DNA from: Spirochaetales bacterium
GTDB lineage: Bacteria; Spirochaetota; Spirochaetia; SZUA-6; RPPD01
Direction of reading: 5' to 3'
DNA: 64,000 bases
Assembly: GCA_016929065.1 (NCBI GenBank)
Contig: JAFGJO010000002.1
Location: 1 to 64,000, forward strand
The notes under the pieces were generated by a model. It was given only the letters and a program-made list of their open reading frames with translations, made no database searches and was not told where the DNA came from. Every line of letters starts with the position of its first letter. The first letter of the stretch is position 1. Below, piece after piece: positions 42,549 to 52,175 of the stretch. Position numbers and translations under genes: made by a program.

Positions 42549-44642
42549 TTAATACTCATCATTAATTTTGACGATTGAGGTGTATTGCGGATACAATTTC
42601 ATGGTTTTTCCTGTATCAAAACGAACGGTGACAATTTCCCTGTGCTCTTGAATGGCAGAGCCAAGGACAAAGCCGTAGCCGTAATCATCATGAAAAATCC
42701 TCTCTCCCTTTTTGTAAAGAGTGTCTCCCATGTTTTTCTGAATGGAAAGGTTGACTGTTTCAATATGCTGCGATGGAATCTCCTGTAGAAAACGGGACGG
42801 AGTGGAATTTGACCAGCGGCCGAAAAGCAGGCGGCGGACAGCGGTGGTAAGAATGAGTTTTTCGCGGGCCCGTGTCATGGCCACGTAAAACAGGCGCCGT
42901 TCTTCCTCGACTGCCCCTGGATCGATTCCTCCCCACTCAAAATCACGTATGACGGGAAATACCCCGTCATCACATCCGGTGATGATAACACGGTCAAACT
43001 CAAGACCTTTTGTATTATGTGCGGTAATGAGCATGATCCGGTTTCCCGGAGGTGTTTCATATTCCGGGGCAGCGAGCATGGTTCCCTCCAGAAATGCGGC
43101 CAGGGATTCACTGCCGGATGCAAATGCAATTCCCGCATTCACCAGCTCATCGAGGTTTTTGCATTTTGCGGTTCCCTCCCGGACATCCTTTTCCCGATAA
43201 TAATCAAACAGCCCGGTGCGGAATATGACATTACGGATAAATTCTGCCGTGGACAGAGATCCGAGCGAATCAGCCAGAATGGAAAACTGTTCGAGGAAGC
43301 CTGTTGCACCGGCACGTGCGCGTTTTGACAGGGCAGAAAGCGATTCGGCCAGGCATTCCAGGACATTGCCGCCGGTATCTCCCGGAAAGGACAGGATAGT
43401 CTCGATGGTTTTTGCCCCGATACCGCGGCTGGGTTTGTTGACGATGCGGCGGAAGGCAATTTCATCAAGCGGATTCACAAATAAATTCAGATATGCAATT
43501 GCGTCTTTTATTTCTTCGCGTTCGTAAAACCGGAGACTTCCCACCAGAACAAACGGAATCCCGTACCGTGTGAAAACTTCTTCAAATGCCCGTGACTGGG
43601 AATTCATGCGGTAAATAACGGCGGTTTCCATGTTGGGGTGTTTATCATACAGTTTTGCGCAGTACATGGCTTCTGCTTCGTGATTGTCCAGAATTACACA
43701 TTGAAGTTTTTCGCCTTCGCCTTTTACCGATATAAGCGTTTTTCCAAGCCGGCTGTTGTTGCAGGAAACCACGGCACCCGCCGCTTCCAGGATGTGTCGG
43801 GTGGAGCGGTAATTTTTCTCGAGCCGGATAATGCAGGTGCCGGGGAAATGATCCTGGAAAGAAAGGATATTGGCGATTTCTGCACCACGGAAACTGTAGA
43901 TCGACTGGTCATCATCTCCGACTACACACAATTCTGTCTGTTGGGTGAACAATTCCTGCAGGAGCAGGTACTGGGCGACGTTCGAATCCTGGTATTCATC
44001 CACCAGAATCATCGTGTATCTGGATTGGATGGCCTCGCGTATCTGCGGTGATGACTGCAACAGTTCAACAGTTTTCATGATAAGATCGCCGAAATCCAGG
44101 TTGCCGGTATTCCGGAGCCGGGTTTCGTAGTATGAATAAATTTCGTGGAAATGAGAGCTTTTGTTCACCTGTTCCAGGTCACCGTCTGCACTGATGCACA
44201 AGTCCTTGCAGCGCATGATATCATTGTAAAACATCTTGATTTTATTGTTGGGAAACTTTTTTTTATATCCTGTTTTGATCAGAGCAAGAGAATCAGATTC
44301 ATCATAGATAAGGAACGACGGGGATATCCCTATCGCATGTCCATATTGGCGCAGCAGCAGTGCCCCGAATGAATGGAAGGTTTTTATTGTCACCCCGTGT
44401 GCATTGTGTGTCATGCGGTGGAGCCGTTCCTCCATTTCCCGTGCGGCCTTGTTGGTAAACGTGACTGCGGCGATATTTTTTGGCAGAACATTCAGACAAT
44501 CGACTGCATATGCAATTTTCGTGGTGATCACCCTGGTTTTGCCTGATCCGGCGCCTGCAAGAATCAACAGAGGGGTCCCGGTATGCAGCACTGCTTCCCG
44601 CTGCTGTTCATTTAATGTCTCAAGGAGAGGATAGTCCTGCAT
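42549..44642 (-). CDS. UvrD/PcrA-type DNA helicase
   Basis: A 697-residue SF1A helicase. Motifs: AGAGSGKTRVIT (I), TFTNKAAREM (Ia), LVDEYQDSN (II), GDDDQSIYSFRGA (III), and RDFEWGGIDPGAVEEERRLFYVAMTRAREKL for V/VI. It unwinds DNA 3'-5' in repair and plasmid/replication-fork processing. The preferred start is the ATG at 44642, 4 nt after the rimO stop; the longer TTG start would overlap rimO. The C-terminus carries the PcrA-like tail (ERIFHDDYGYGFVLG) contacting RNA polymerase. Confidence 0.94.
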   Translation of the reverse strand: MQDYPLLETLNEQQREAVLHTGTPLLILAGAGSGKTRVITTKIAYAVDCLNVLPKNIAAVTFTNKAAREMEERLHRMTHNAHGVTIKTFHSFGALLLRQYGHAIGISPSFLIYDESDSLALIKTGYKKKFPNNKIKMFYNDIMRCKDLCISADGDLEQVNKSSHFHEIYSYYETRLRNTGNLDFGDLIMKTVELLQSSPQIREAIQSRYTMILVDEYQDSNVAQYLLLQELFTQQTELCVVGDDDQSIYSFRGAEIANILSFQDHFPGTCIIRLEKNYRSTRHILEAAGAVVSCNNSRLGKTLISVKGEGEKLQCVILDNHEAEAMYCAKLYDKHPNMETAVIYRMNSQSRAFEEVFTRYGIPFVLVGSLRFYEREEIKDAIAYLNLFVNPLDEIAFRRIVNKPSRGIGAKTIETILSFPGDTGGNVLECLAESLSALSKRARAGATGFLEQFSILADSLGSLSTAEFIRNVIFRTGLFDYYREKDVREGTAKCKNLDELVNAGIAFASGSESLAAFLEGTMLAAPEYETPPGNRIMLITAHNTKGLEFDRVIITGCDDGVFPVIRDFEWGGIDPGAVEEERRLFYVAMTRAREKLILTTAVRRLLFGRWSNSTPSRFLQEIPSQHIETVNLSIQKNMGDTLYKKGERIFHDDYGYGFVLGSAIQEHREIVTVRFDTGKTMKLYPQYTSIVKINDEY

Positions 44643-44646
44643 GAGT

Positions 44647-45975
44647 TCAACCGTTCCCGGGCATACTGTTTGTTTCAATGGCAGTCAAATCGACCCCGCG
44701 CACACCGGTAATGCGGACGGTGATGCGTTCGCCAGGATTTGCTGACGAGTTTTCGATGACGACCAGCCCGTCAACCTCGGGCGCCTGAAACCATGTCCGT
44801 CCCAAAAGAAGGTCTTCGCCCTGGACACGTTCTTCAACCAGCACCTGAAAGGTCTGGCCAGTCATTGCTTTAAGCCATGAGGCAGTTATCTGTTCCTGGA
44901 TTTTTTCCAGCAGCTGTTTTCGTTTTCCTGCGGTTTTAGCGGGGATTTGCCCGGAAAGTGAATACGCCGGGGTTCCCTCTTCGTGTGAATAGGTAAAGAT
45001 GCCCGCCCAGTTTGGCTGGATGCTTCTCTGGAATTCCTTGAGCAGTTCAACATCCTTGTCTGTTTCTCCGGGAAAGCCGGTAAGAAATGTTGTGCGGATT
45101 ATTGCCTTCGGCACTGCTGTTCTAATATCAGCCACGAGTTTTTCATAGACAATATTCGAACCCTTTCTTCCCATCTGATGGAGAATACGAGGGCTTCCGT
45201 GCTGAAACGGAATATCAAAATAGGGTAAAAACCGGCTGTCCCTTTCAGCAATGGCAAGAAGTTCCTTCGGAAATTTGTCGGGATGTAGATACAGGACACG
45301 AAGCCAGAAATCGGCGTTGATCTCAAGAATGGCTTGAATCAGCGATACAATTGAATCGCTGCCAATATCTGTTCCATACGAAGCAGAGTCCTGGGCAACC
45401 AGGTTGATTTCCTGAATGCCCATCGAGAGCAGATTGTTGACTTCCTGCAGAATTTCGTCTTTGGGCCTGCTCTGAAGGTCGCCGCGGATTATCGGGATGG
45501 CGCAATAGGTGCATTTATTGATACACCCCTCTGCGATTTTAACGTATGCACTGCCGGGAAAGGAAAGCCGGGGAGCGTGGTCTGCTTTCCCTGATGATGC
45601 ATCGGCACCGGGTGTATCGCTGCCCGAATACCCGGTTGTTGTATCTACAAAATCGGCAAAGGAGGTAGAATATCCGGTTCCCCAGATACCATCTATTTCG
45701 GTGAGGTCTTTCTCCAGTTCAATGAAATAGCGTTCCGAAAGACATCCGGTCATGATGATTTTTTTATCCGGAAACTGTGACCGGAATTCCATTACTGTTT
45801 CCAAAGATTCCTGTTTTGCCGCGTTGATAAATCCACAGGTATTCACCAGAATGAGATCGGCTTCCTGCGGTTCGCCTGTAAAAACATACCCCCTGTTTTC
45901 GAGGAGCGTGATGATGGTTTCCGAGTCGACCTGATTTTTTGAGCAGCCTAGACTTTCAATGAAAAATTTAATCAT
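44647..45975 (-). CDS. rimO: Ribosomal protein S12 methylthiotransferase
   Basis: A 442-residue radical-SAM enzyme that adds a methylthio group to an Asp of ribosomal protein S12. It has the N-terminal MTTase domain (SLGCSKNQVDSE), the radical-SAM CINKCTYCAIP (CxxxCxxC), and a C-terminal TRAM domain. SLGCSKN and the overall length favour RimO over MiaB. It lies directly upstream of uvrD. No ribosome binding site precedes the ATG; the only -10-like sequence is TATAAA, 8 nt upstream. Confidence 0.93.
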   Translation of the reverse strand: MIKFFIESLGCSKNQVDSETIITLLENRGYVFTGEPQEADLILVNTCGFINAAKQESLETVMEFRSQFPDKKIIMTGCLSERYFIELEKDLTEIDGIWGTGYSTSFADFVDTTTGYSGSDTPGADASSGKADHAPRLSFPGSAYVKIAEGCINKCTYCAIPIIRGDLQSRPKDEILQEVNNLLSMGIQEINLVAQDSASYGTDIGSDSIVSLIQAILEINADFWLRVLYLHPDKFPKELLAIAERDSRFLPYFDIPFQHGSPRILHQMGRKGSNIVYEKLVADIRTAVPKAIIRTTFLTGFPGETDKDVELLKEFQRSIQPNWAGIFTYSHEEGTPAYSLSGQIPAKTAGKRKQLLEKIQEQITASWLKAMTGQTFQVLVEERVQGEDLLLGRTWFQAPEVDGLVVIENSSANPGERITVRITGVRGVDLTAIETNSMPGNG

Positions 45976-46029
45976 GGGTTGCTTTTATAATATAAGTGTT
46001 GGAATAGAGAGACAAGCAGAATCTCTTGA

Positions 46030-47106
46030 TTATTTGTTCGGGAAAGCGACCAACTGGAAAATTTCCTTGTCTTTGACCCATTTTATGATTTTTGCCCGAA
46101 TTTTACCCGTACTGCCGATTTCAACCGGATTGCCGTTTACTGTTGCCTGAACAGCTCCCGCATCCGAGAAGCGAATATCGGCAACCCGCTCAACAGGGAG
46201 GGAAAGTGTTTCTCCCTGGGTGAAATATTTTTCCTGCCGTTCCTTTTTGTCCGGAATGTAAATAAAATAGAAATTTTGGAGTGCCGACAGCTCTATGGTA
46301 AATGAGGATGGGGCAGTGTTCTCAGCGATGACTTTTGCAGTTCCGTCCGCGATCAGATCCTTTTCCACCTGAGTAATGGTATATTCGCCGCTGTCTCCGA
46401 CCGCCACAACGCCGGCTGAGACCGCGGGCTTGAGGCTGATGCTGGCCTTTTTCTGGTTCTGTTCAGTAAAGATATCAATGAGTGCAACGAGCAGATCGGG
46501 TATTTCATCCTTGTTGATATCGAGTTCTTTTTGCTGGCCGATGTAAATATCGACAGTTTCATTCCCGATGGTAATGGTAATCCCGGAATCAATTTTCTGG
46601 GTGATGATTTCCACCTGGGTGCTGCCGCTGGGAACTTTGATGACAAATCCCTTGAAAACTACCAGGTCGATTTGCTGGCCGGTGAAAAGCACTTCTTTTT
46701 GAATCTCGTCTTCCGGCTTCTGGGTTACCTCAAGGACTCCCTGAAACGGATTCGTCAGCATCAATACCAGTACAATTGCAGCCACGGCCGCAAGTACTCC
46801 GCCTCCGATGAGAAAAGGACGGGGTGACACCCGTTTCTGCTCGATGAGCTGTTCCATGGGAATCGGCTGCTCCTGGATTTTCATGTTGTGGTAAATTGAA
46901 ATGAGTTCTTCTGCATCCAGTCCCAGGTATTCCGCATAATTGCGGAGAAATCCGCGAAGGTATGTTTCACCGGGGAAAACAGAAAAATCTTCCTCTTCAA
47001 GTCCAATCAAATACCGTTTTGCGATATTTGTGTCCCGTGCGATCTGTTCGATTGAGTAATTGAGATTTTCACGGGTCGATTTGAGCTTTTCGCCGAATGA
47101 TTCCAT
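46030..47106 (-). CDS. RodZ-like membrane HTH protein
   Basis: A 358-residue protein: an N-terminal HTH domain (about 1-70, GEKLKSTRENLNYSIEQIARDTNI), a linker, one membrane segment (about 97-117) and a periplasmic region that is beta-rich with a DUF4115-like ending (about 285-355, QATVNGNPVEIG). The layout matches RodZ, which links MreB to cell-wall synthesis and controls cell shape. The periplasmic part is longer than in E. coli RodZ. It lies just downstream of the LolA-like gene with a 5-bp gap, so the two are probably an operon. Confidence 0.85.
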   Translation of the reverse strand: MESFGEKLKSTRENLNYSIEQIARDTNIAKRYLIGLEEEDFSVFPGETYLRGFLRNYAEYLGLDAEELISIYHNMKIQEQPIPMEQLIEQKRVSPRPFLIGGGVLAAVAAIVLVLMLTNPFQGVLEVTQKPEDEIQKEVLFTGQQIDLVVFKGFVIKVPSGSTQVEIITQKIDSGITITIGNETVDIYIGQQKELDINKDEIPDLLVALIDIFTEQNQKKASISLKPAVSAGVVAVGDSGEYTITQVEKDLIADGTAKVIAENTAPSSFTIELSALQNFYFIYIPDKKERQEKYFTQGETLSLPVERVADIRFSDAGAVQATVNGNPVEIGSTGKIRAKIIKWVKDKEIFQLVAFPNK

Positions 47107-47111
47107 AATTG

Positions 47112-47786
47112 CTACTCTTCACTCCCCGAAAGAAAATCGGGATACACATTTGTAAGATTGGGCGGATCCATTTGAAACCGGGTATAGGGAATTCCGACAT
47201 TCAGGGTGATACCGTCATAGTCTATGGTAATTTTTTCGTTTTTCAGGGTAATCGCCTCGATGCGCCGGATTAACTCGGTTGAGGGATTGATAGAAAGAAT
47301 AATTTCCTTGTACCCCTCGGTCACGCTGGTATTCGGTTCAAGACGTAGTTTGTATACCTGTTCACTGGAGCCGCTCTGCAGCGGGGTGAGGCCGGCAACA
47401 GCAAAGCCGATGTGATAATTGGAATCAAAGAGCGCGAGGCCGCCGGAGGTCAACAGGCTCTCTTTTGAATCCCGAAATTTCTGTTCAAGAATGGTGCGGT
47501 GTGACGGGAGATAAATTTGCAGTTTTTCCCGGTCTATCAGAATAATCTGTCCGCTTGGAGAAGAGAATTCGATCTTCATGTAATTTTTATTTGTATAGAA
47601 CAAGCGTCCGGCCTGTACTGTGTCGCCCTTGCTGATGCGGATGTTGCACTGTAAATCGGTAATTTTGGCATATTTGTCGGATACTCTGTTAAAAATATCC
47701 TGGGCATTTTGCATTCCCTCCTGTGCAAACAGGATAATGGGAAGGAACATGCAGCACATGATGGTAATAACAAGAATTTTTTTCAT
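47112..47786 (-). CDS. LolA-like outer-membrane lipoprotein carrier
   Basis: A 224-residue exported protein with signal peptide (cleavage near LFAQ) and a LolA/LolB-type fold. Seen: the FNRVSDKYAKITDLQCNI start, the RLFYTNKNYMKIEF strands and the GQIILIDREKLQIYLP stretch. It is thought to shuttle lipoproteins across the periplasm, a need consistent with the many lipoproteins in this window. A GTG start at 47798 is an alternative, since TATACA sits 8 nt before that codon. Confidence 0.83.
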   Translation of the reverse strand: MKKILVITIMCCMFLPIILFAQEGMQNAQDIFNRVSDKYAKITDLQCNIRISKGDTVQAGRLFYTNKNYMKIEFSSPSGQIILIDREKLQIYLPSHRTILEQKFRDSKESLLTSGGLALFDSNYHIGFAVAGLTPLQSGSSEQVYKLRLEPNTSVTEGYKEIILSINPSTELIRRIEAITLKNEKITIDYDGITLNVGIPYTRFQMDPPNLTNVYPDFLSGSEE

Positions 47787-47969
47787 ACATTCACTCACAA
47801 TTTCATTGTATATCGGTGTCTTTCCATGGAAAGAAATCGTTTTTATTAACGGTGTTTCTGTATTATTCGGACAAATTTTTTATTTGTCAAGTGGCTGGAG
47901 GCGGCTGCGACTTTGACTGCATCATAAAGGCAAAAAATCCCCTGTTTTTTGCCGGTGAGCAGTACCTTG

Positions 47970-50456
47970 TCATGATTTTGGCCGGAACAGGGGCCGGGAA
48001 TCCTTTTTTTCGGGCGGATTGTCTGCCAACTGTTTGCCAATATATTCTTTCAGCAGATATTTAAGGGAATCATCCGGAAGTTTCAGCGGCTCGTCACAGT
48101 CCGGACAGACAAACCGTTTGTCGCGCAGGTGCGCCTGTGCACAGCCAATGCAGTAAATTTTACCGCACGAAGGACATTTTCCTGCTGGCGCTTCTGCAGG
48201 GGGTTCGCCGACAATTTTGCCGAGCTCCTGCGGCCCGGGATTAAGGGGCACCCACCACTGCCTGTTGCACGCGCTGCAGAGAATTTCGGTTTCAAATCGT
48301 TTGCGAATGGCGTTCTGTAGTTTCAGGGCGGGAGCATAATCGGGATGATGTGCCAGTACGCCGGAAACCAGTTCCCTTGCCTGTGTGTAGGCGAGTTTGT
48401 CGGTATAAAAAGCTGCCAGGTTCGTTTTGATCTGCGGGTCGTCCGGGGAAAGCGCCAGTGCTTCCTGAAAACTTGCCTCTGCCCGTTTGAACTCGCCACG
48501 AATGGACGCAAGATTGCCAAGCAGATTGAACACCGGGGCACTGGGTGCGTCATCAACGAGCGCAACGAGAAGTTCATTTGCCCGGGTGTATTGATCGGCT
48601 TCGATGCAGGCGGCTGCACAGTTTTCCCGGTACAGCGGATTGCGGGGCTCTTGACGGATTGCCAGCTCATAATCTGCAACGGCTGAATCATACTCGTTGG
48701 TGCGGACATGAATATTTCCCCGCTGGTTATACAGCCTGGCGGCCATGTGCTTTTCGATACTGCGGTCCAGCAGTTCGAGGGCTTCAGCGGTTTTTCCCTG
48801 AAGAAAATACACTTCAGAGAGATTGATGATGATATCAGCCTCATGCGGCATCTTTTCAAAACTCAGCGTTAAATGTTCTTCTGCTTTTTTTAAATTTGTC
48901 TGATCGATATAATACAGCCCGAATAAATTGTTTACCCAGGGATCATCCGGAGCCAGTTTTTTCGCCTGTTCGATTTCGGTGACATATTCCCGTCCCAAAA
49001 GACGCTTGTTTTCGGCAAGCCGCCAGACATACAGCGGATATTCCGGATCCAGTCCCGCTGCTTTTTCCAGAAAAGCGAGTGCTTCGCTTCGGCGGTTTTC
49101 TTTTATGAAAAACAATCCCAGCAGATAATAGACGCCGCTGTCTGCGATATTCTTTGCGGCAAGCTTTTCGAGAAGCGGACGTGACTGTTCATATTTTTCT
49201 TCATGGAACAGCATTTTTGCCTGCAATGCCTTTGCCTCGTCGCTTTCCGGTTTGTATCGGAGGACCACGCTGATGACCGATTCCAGCTCATCGTATGATT
49301 CATTTTCAAACAGATAATGTGCAGCGGTTACATAACAGGTGCAGGCAGTGTCGATATCCCCGAGCTGTTCTGCAGTATGGGCCCGATTGATGTGATACAG
49401 CGGAATCGCAGGACTGATCTTTGCTGCTGCAGAATATGCGCTGTCGGCTTCCTTCCAGTTGCCGAGGGCATATTCTGTGTTTCCCAGCAGGTTCCACAGC
49501 GTCGCCGAATCCTTGATATCGGTTATTATGCTTTTAATGTATTCTTTTGCCTCGGAGAAGCGATTCTGTAAATAAAACAGGTTTGCTTTTTCAAGGCGGG
49601 CTTCCAGGTGAAAGGGATTTCCCTGCAGAAAATTTTCGATACAGTTGAATGCCTCTGAATACAGGCGGAGATTGATACAGCATTCAGAATAGAGAAGGGC
49701 GGCATCAATGTTCTCCGGATCATTTTTTAATGCTTTCTTCAGTAATATAGCAGCATTGGAAAAATTACCCTGCCCGAACAAAGTTTTTGCAAGGCCGATC
49801 CGGGCAACAGGCTCCACCGGGACATATTTTACCCATCGGTAAAAGGCTTTTTCCACTTCAATTGACCGTGATTCGACAACGAAGTCGTTGATTTGAAAAC
49901 CCGCTTCATCGGCTTCATCATAATTTTGCCCTGCAATCCCCACACGCCCGGAAAACAGTTTTTCATCATCGATTTCTGCAATCCACTCATCATTTGCAAA
50001 AAAAGAAAAATGATCGCTGTGCGCAATAATACGGATTGTGTTTTTTCCTTCAAGCAGGTGTTCTGATGCGGTCCATTCAACAAGATGCAGGGGAGTGCCG
50101 TTGAATAAAACATCAAAGCGGAACATGCCGTGGTTTGATATGAGGAAAAAATAAAAGTTTTCATTGTTGACAAACCGGAAGATGAACCCGAAGGCACTAT
50201 GCGGATTGTTTTTGTGGAATTCAAACTCCGATTCGATCATGAAATCCCTGTATTGAAACATTGACGCGGGCACCCAGGAAAAGATATTTTTACGGAACAA
50301 TGAAAGTTGGTATCCGCCTTTTTTTATCGCAGTGGAGTAGCCGTTTTCATCGAGCACTGGAAATCTGTTTTTCGAGAAAATACCGAAATCGGTTTTATAC
50401 CGTTCAAATACGGTTTCATCAGGATTGATTTCCTTTTTTTTAGAGAACCAGAGCAT
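47970..50456 (-). CDS. Large TPR protein with C-terminal zinc-ribbon/RING-like domain
   Basis: An 828-residue protein. Residues about 60-200 form a beta-sandwich resembling family DUF1080/LamG-like (GRVGIAG, FQINDFVVESR). About 215-705 are roughly 14 TPR repeats (for example GNIHVRTNEYDSAVADYELAIRQEPRNP). The C-terminal 100 residues carry CSAC, CPSC, CIGC and CPDC: a multi-CxxC zinc domain like a RING or double zinc ribbon. No signal peptide was seen. The TPR part should be a protein-binding scaffold; the zinc domain suggests a nucleic-acid or protein docking site. Monocistronic. Confidence 0.85.
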   Translation of the reverse strand: MLWFSKKKEINPDETVFERYKTDFGIFSKNRFPVLDENGYSTAIKKGGYQLSLFRKNIFSWVPASMFQYRDFMIESEFEFHKNNPHSAFGFIFRFVNNENFYFFLISNHGMFRFDVLFNGTPLHLVEWTASEHLLEGKNTIRIIAHSDHFSFFANDEWIAEIDDEKLFSGRVGIAGQNYDEADEAGFQINDFVVESRSIEVEKAFYRWVKYVPVEPVARIGLAKTLFGQGNFSNAAILLKKALKNDPENIDAALLYSECCINLRLYSEAFNCIENFLQGNPFHLEARLEKANLFYLQNRFSEAKEYIKSIITDIKDSATLWNLLGNTEYALGNWKEADSAYSAAAKISPAIPLYHINRAHTAEQLGDIDTACTCYVTAAHYLFENESYDELESVISVVLRYKPESDEAKALQAKMLFHEEKYEQSRPLLEKLAAKNIADSGVYYLLGLFFIKENRRSEALAFLEKAAGLDPEYPLYVWRLAENKRLLGREYVTEIEQAKKLAPDDPWVNNLFGLYYIDQTNLKKAEEHLTLSFEKMPHEADIIINLSEVYFLQGKTAEALELLDRSIEKHMAARLYNQRGNIHVRTNEYDSAVADYELAIRQEPRNPLYRENCAAACIEADQYTRANELLVALVDDAPSAPVFNLLGNLASIRGEFKRAEASFQEALALSPDDPQIKTNLAAFYTDKLAYTQARELVSGVLAHHPDYAPALKLQNAIRKRFETEILCSACNRQWWVPLNPGPQELGKIVGEPPAEAPAGKCPSCGKIYCIGCAQAHLRDKRFVCPDCDEPLKLPDDSLKYLLKEYIGKQLADNPPEKKDSRPLFRPKS

Positions 50457-50646
50457 AGAACAACCTCGTTACATCCATAAATAAATATCTGACACACTCA
50501 TCCCTGTGGTTTTAGTCAATCATTTTATGGGAAACACCAAGTATTTACAAGGTCTCACTTTTTCCAATCGAAAATATACTGTTTTGACTTGTAATCAAAC
50601 CTGGAAAAAAGTATTTTATGCAGACAGTTCAAACAGGAAGGCATAT

Positions 50647-51906
50647 ATGGAAGCGACGACGATAGTATTTGTTTTTTTGGGATTTTTTATTGCAGAAAAT
50701 GTGTGGGAAACTCTTCTGCTGATTCTCCACCTGCGCTATATTTCCAGTCACAAGGATGATATCCCCGCCTTTGTTGACCAAGAGGAAGGCAGGGAGAAGA
50801 TGCACAAGTCGGTTGATTACAGCATTACCAGGGGCCGGTTTTCTCTTGTTGCCTCGGTATTTTCTGCGGCATTGCTGTTGGTGATTGTGTTTGCAAAACT
50901 GCTGGGCATGCTTGATGTATGGCTTGCGGGATTTTCTTTGGGAATGTATCTGCACGGGCTGGTGTTTTTGGGCATCGTCTCATTTGCTTTTTCCCTGTTT
51001 TCCCTGCCGTTCTCGATTTACAGCCAGTTTGTCATAGAAAAACATTTCGGATTCAACACGATGACGCCCCTGTTATTTGTATTTGACCGGCTCAAAGGCC
51101 TGGTGTTGGGGCTGCTTCTGGGTGTTCCGCTTTTACTGGGACTGTTCTGGTTCATGGAAACGACCGGCAGTTTCTGGTGGCTGTTTGCAGCGGGATTTGT
51201 TGTTGTCTTCCAGCTTGTAGTATCGGTGCTGTATCCGACGGTCATCGCCCCGCTGTTTAACAAATTTCAGCCGCTTCCGGAGGGCGAACTCAAGGAGAAA
51301 ATACAGCAACTCCTCATAAAACTCAAATACCGCACTGCGGGAATATTCATTATGGACGGGAGCAAACGGTCAAAACACAGTAATGCCTATTTTACGGGAT
51401 TTGGAAAAACAAAACGGATTGTGCTGTTTGACACATTGGTTGATACTTTGTCCCCCGAGGAAATTACGGCGGTATTTGCGCATGAGCTGGGACACGAGAA
51501 AAAGGGGCATATTATCAAGGGATTTCTTGTATCGATTGTCGCAACAATTGTTTCGTTTTTTGTCCTGTCGTTGCTTTTGGGGTGGACACCGCTGTACAAA
51601 GCCTTTGGGTTTGAAGCGGTGAGTTATCCCTATCATGCGTTGATCGCACTGGTGAGTCTGTTTGCCGGGTCGTTCACTTTTTTTCTGAAGCCGCTGGGGT
51701 CGATTTTTTCGCGGAGAAACGAGTACCAGGCTGATTGCTTTGCACGGGACGTGATGGACAACAATCCAAAGCCCCTTGTCAGCGCCCTGCTGAAACTGTC
51801 AAAAGACAATCTGGGGCTGATCAATCCGCATCCATTGTACAGTTTTTTCCATTATTCACACCCGACGCTGCGGGAACGGATCGCGGCTTTGGAGAAAAAA
51901 GGGTAA
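50647..51906 (+). CDS. M48 (Ste24/CAAX-like) membrane metalloprotease
   Basis: A 419-residue multi-span protease. It starts at an ATG with CAGGAAGG before it (the ORF-track start 47 codons earlier is unlikely). Six or seven membrane segments; zinc site HELGHEKKGH (near residue 281) and the third ligand in NEYQAD (near 359). It resembles Ste24/HtpX-type enzymes. The last 50 bp of coding sequence (51850-51899) occur again, exactly, 1,489 bp downstream. Confidence 0.92.
   Translation: MEATTIVFVFLGFFIAENVWETLLLILHLRYISSHKDDIPAFVDQEEGREKMHKSVDYSITRGRFSLVASVFSAALLLVIVFAKLLGMLDVWLAGFSLGMYLHGLVFLGIVSFAFSLFSLPFSIYSQFVIEKHFGFNTMTPLLFVFDRLKGLVLGLLLGVPLLLGLFWFMETTGSFWWLFAAGFVVVFQLVVSVLYPTVIAPLFNKFQPLPEGELKEKIQQLLIKLKYRTAGIFIMDGSKRSKHSNAYFTGFGKTKRIVLFDTLVDTLSPEEITAVFAHELGHEKKGHIIKGFLVSIVATIVSFFVLSLLLGWTPLYKAFGFEAVSYPYHALIALVSLFAGSFTFFLKPLGSIFSRRNEYQADCFARDVMDNNPKPLVSALLKLSKDNLGLINPHPLYSFFHYSHPTLRERIAALEKKG
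51850..51899 (+). repeat. Direct repeat copy 1 (3' end of the M48 gene)
   Basis: A 50-bp sequence beginning CATTATTCACACCCGACGCT, encoding HYSHPTLRERIAALEKK; identical to 53339-53388. It is in frame with the M48 protease gene, which ends with a Gly codon and TAA after it. Confidence 0.97.
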
Positions 51907-52175
51907 GAGAGCATTCATCGAGGAGATTTCGCACGGAAGAAAACGAAAATAATAGCCTCACAGAAACCTGAATGCCTCATGCAAGCAAAGCGGAATCTGT
52001 ACGAATTCCTGCGGAAATGAGGTTGTGTAATACAGAATATATTTTTCGGGAAAAAACGGATAGGAAATATACAGCAGAAAAATGAAAATTATGCTATTAA
52101 TTTCTATCAATTAATTTTTCTGAAAATTATCAAATTGTTTTCTTTTCCTGTCAGTTTCCCCACAAGGAGGAACAA

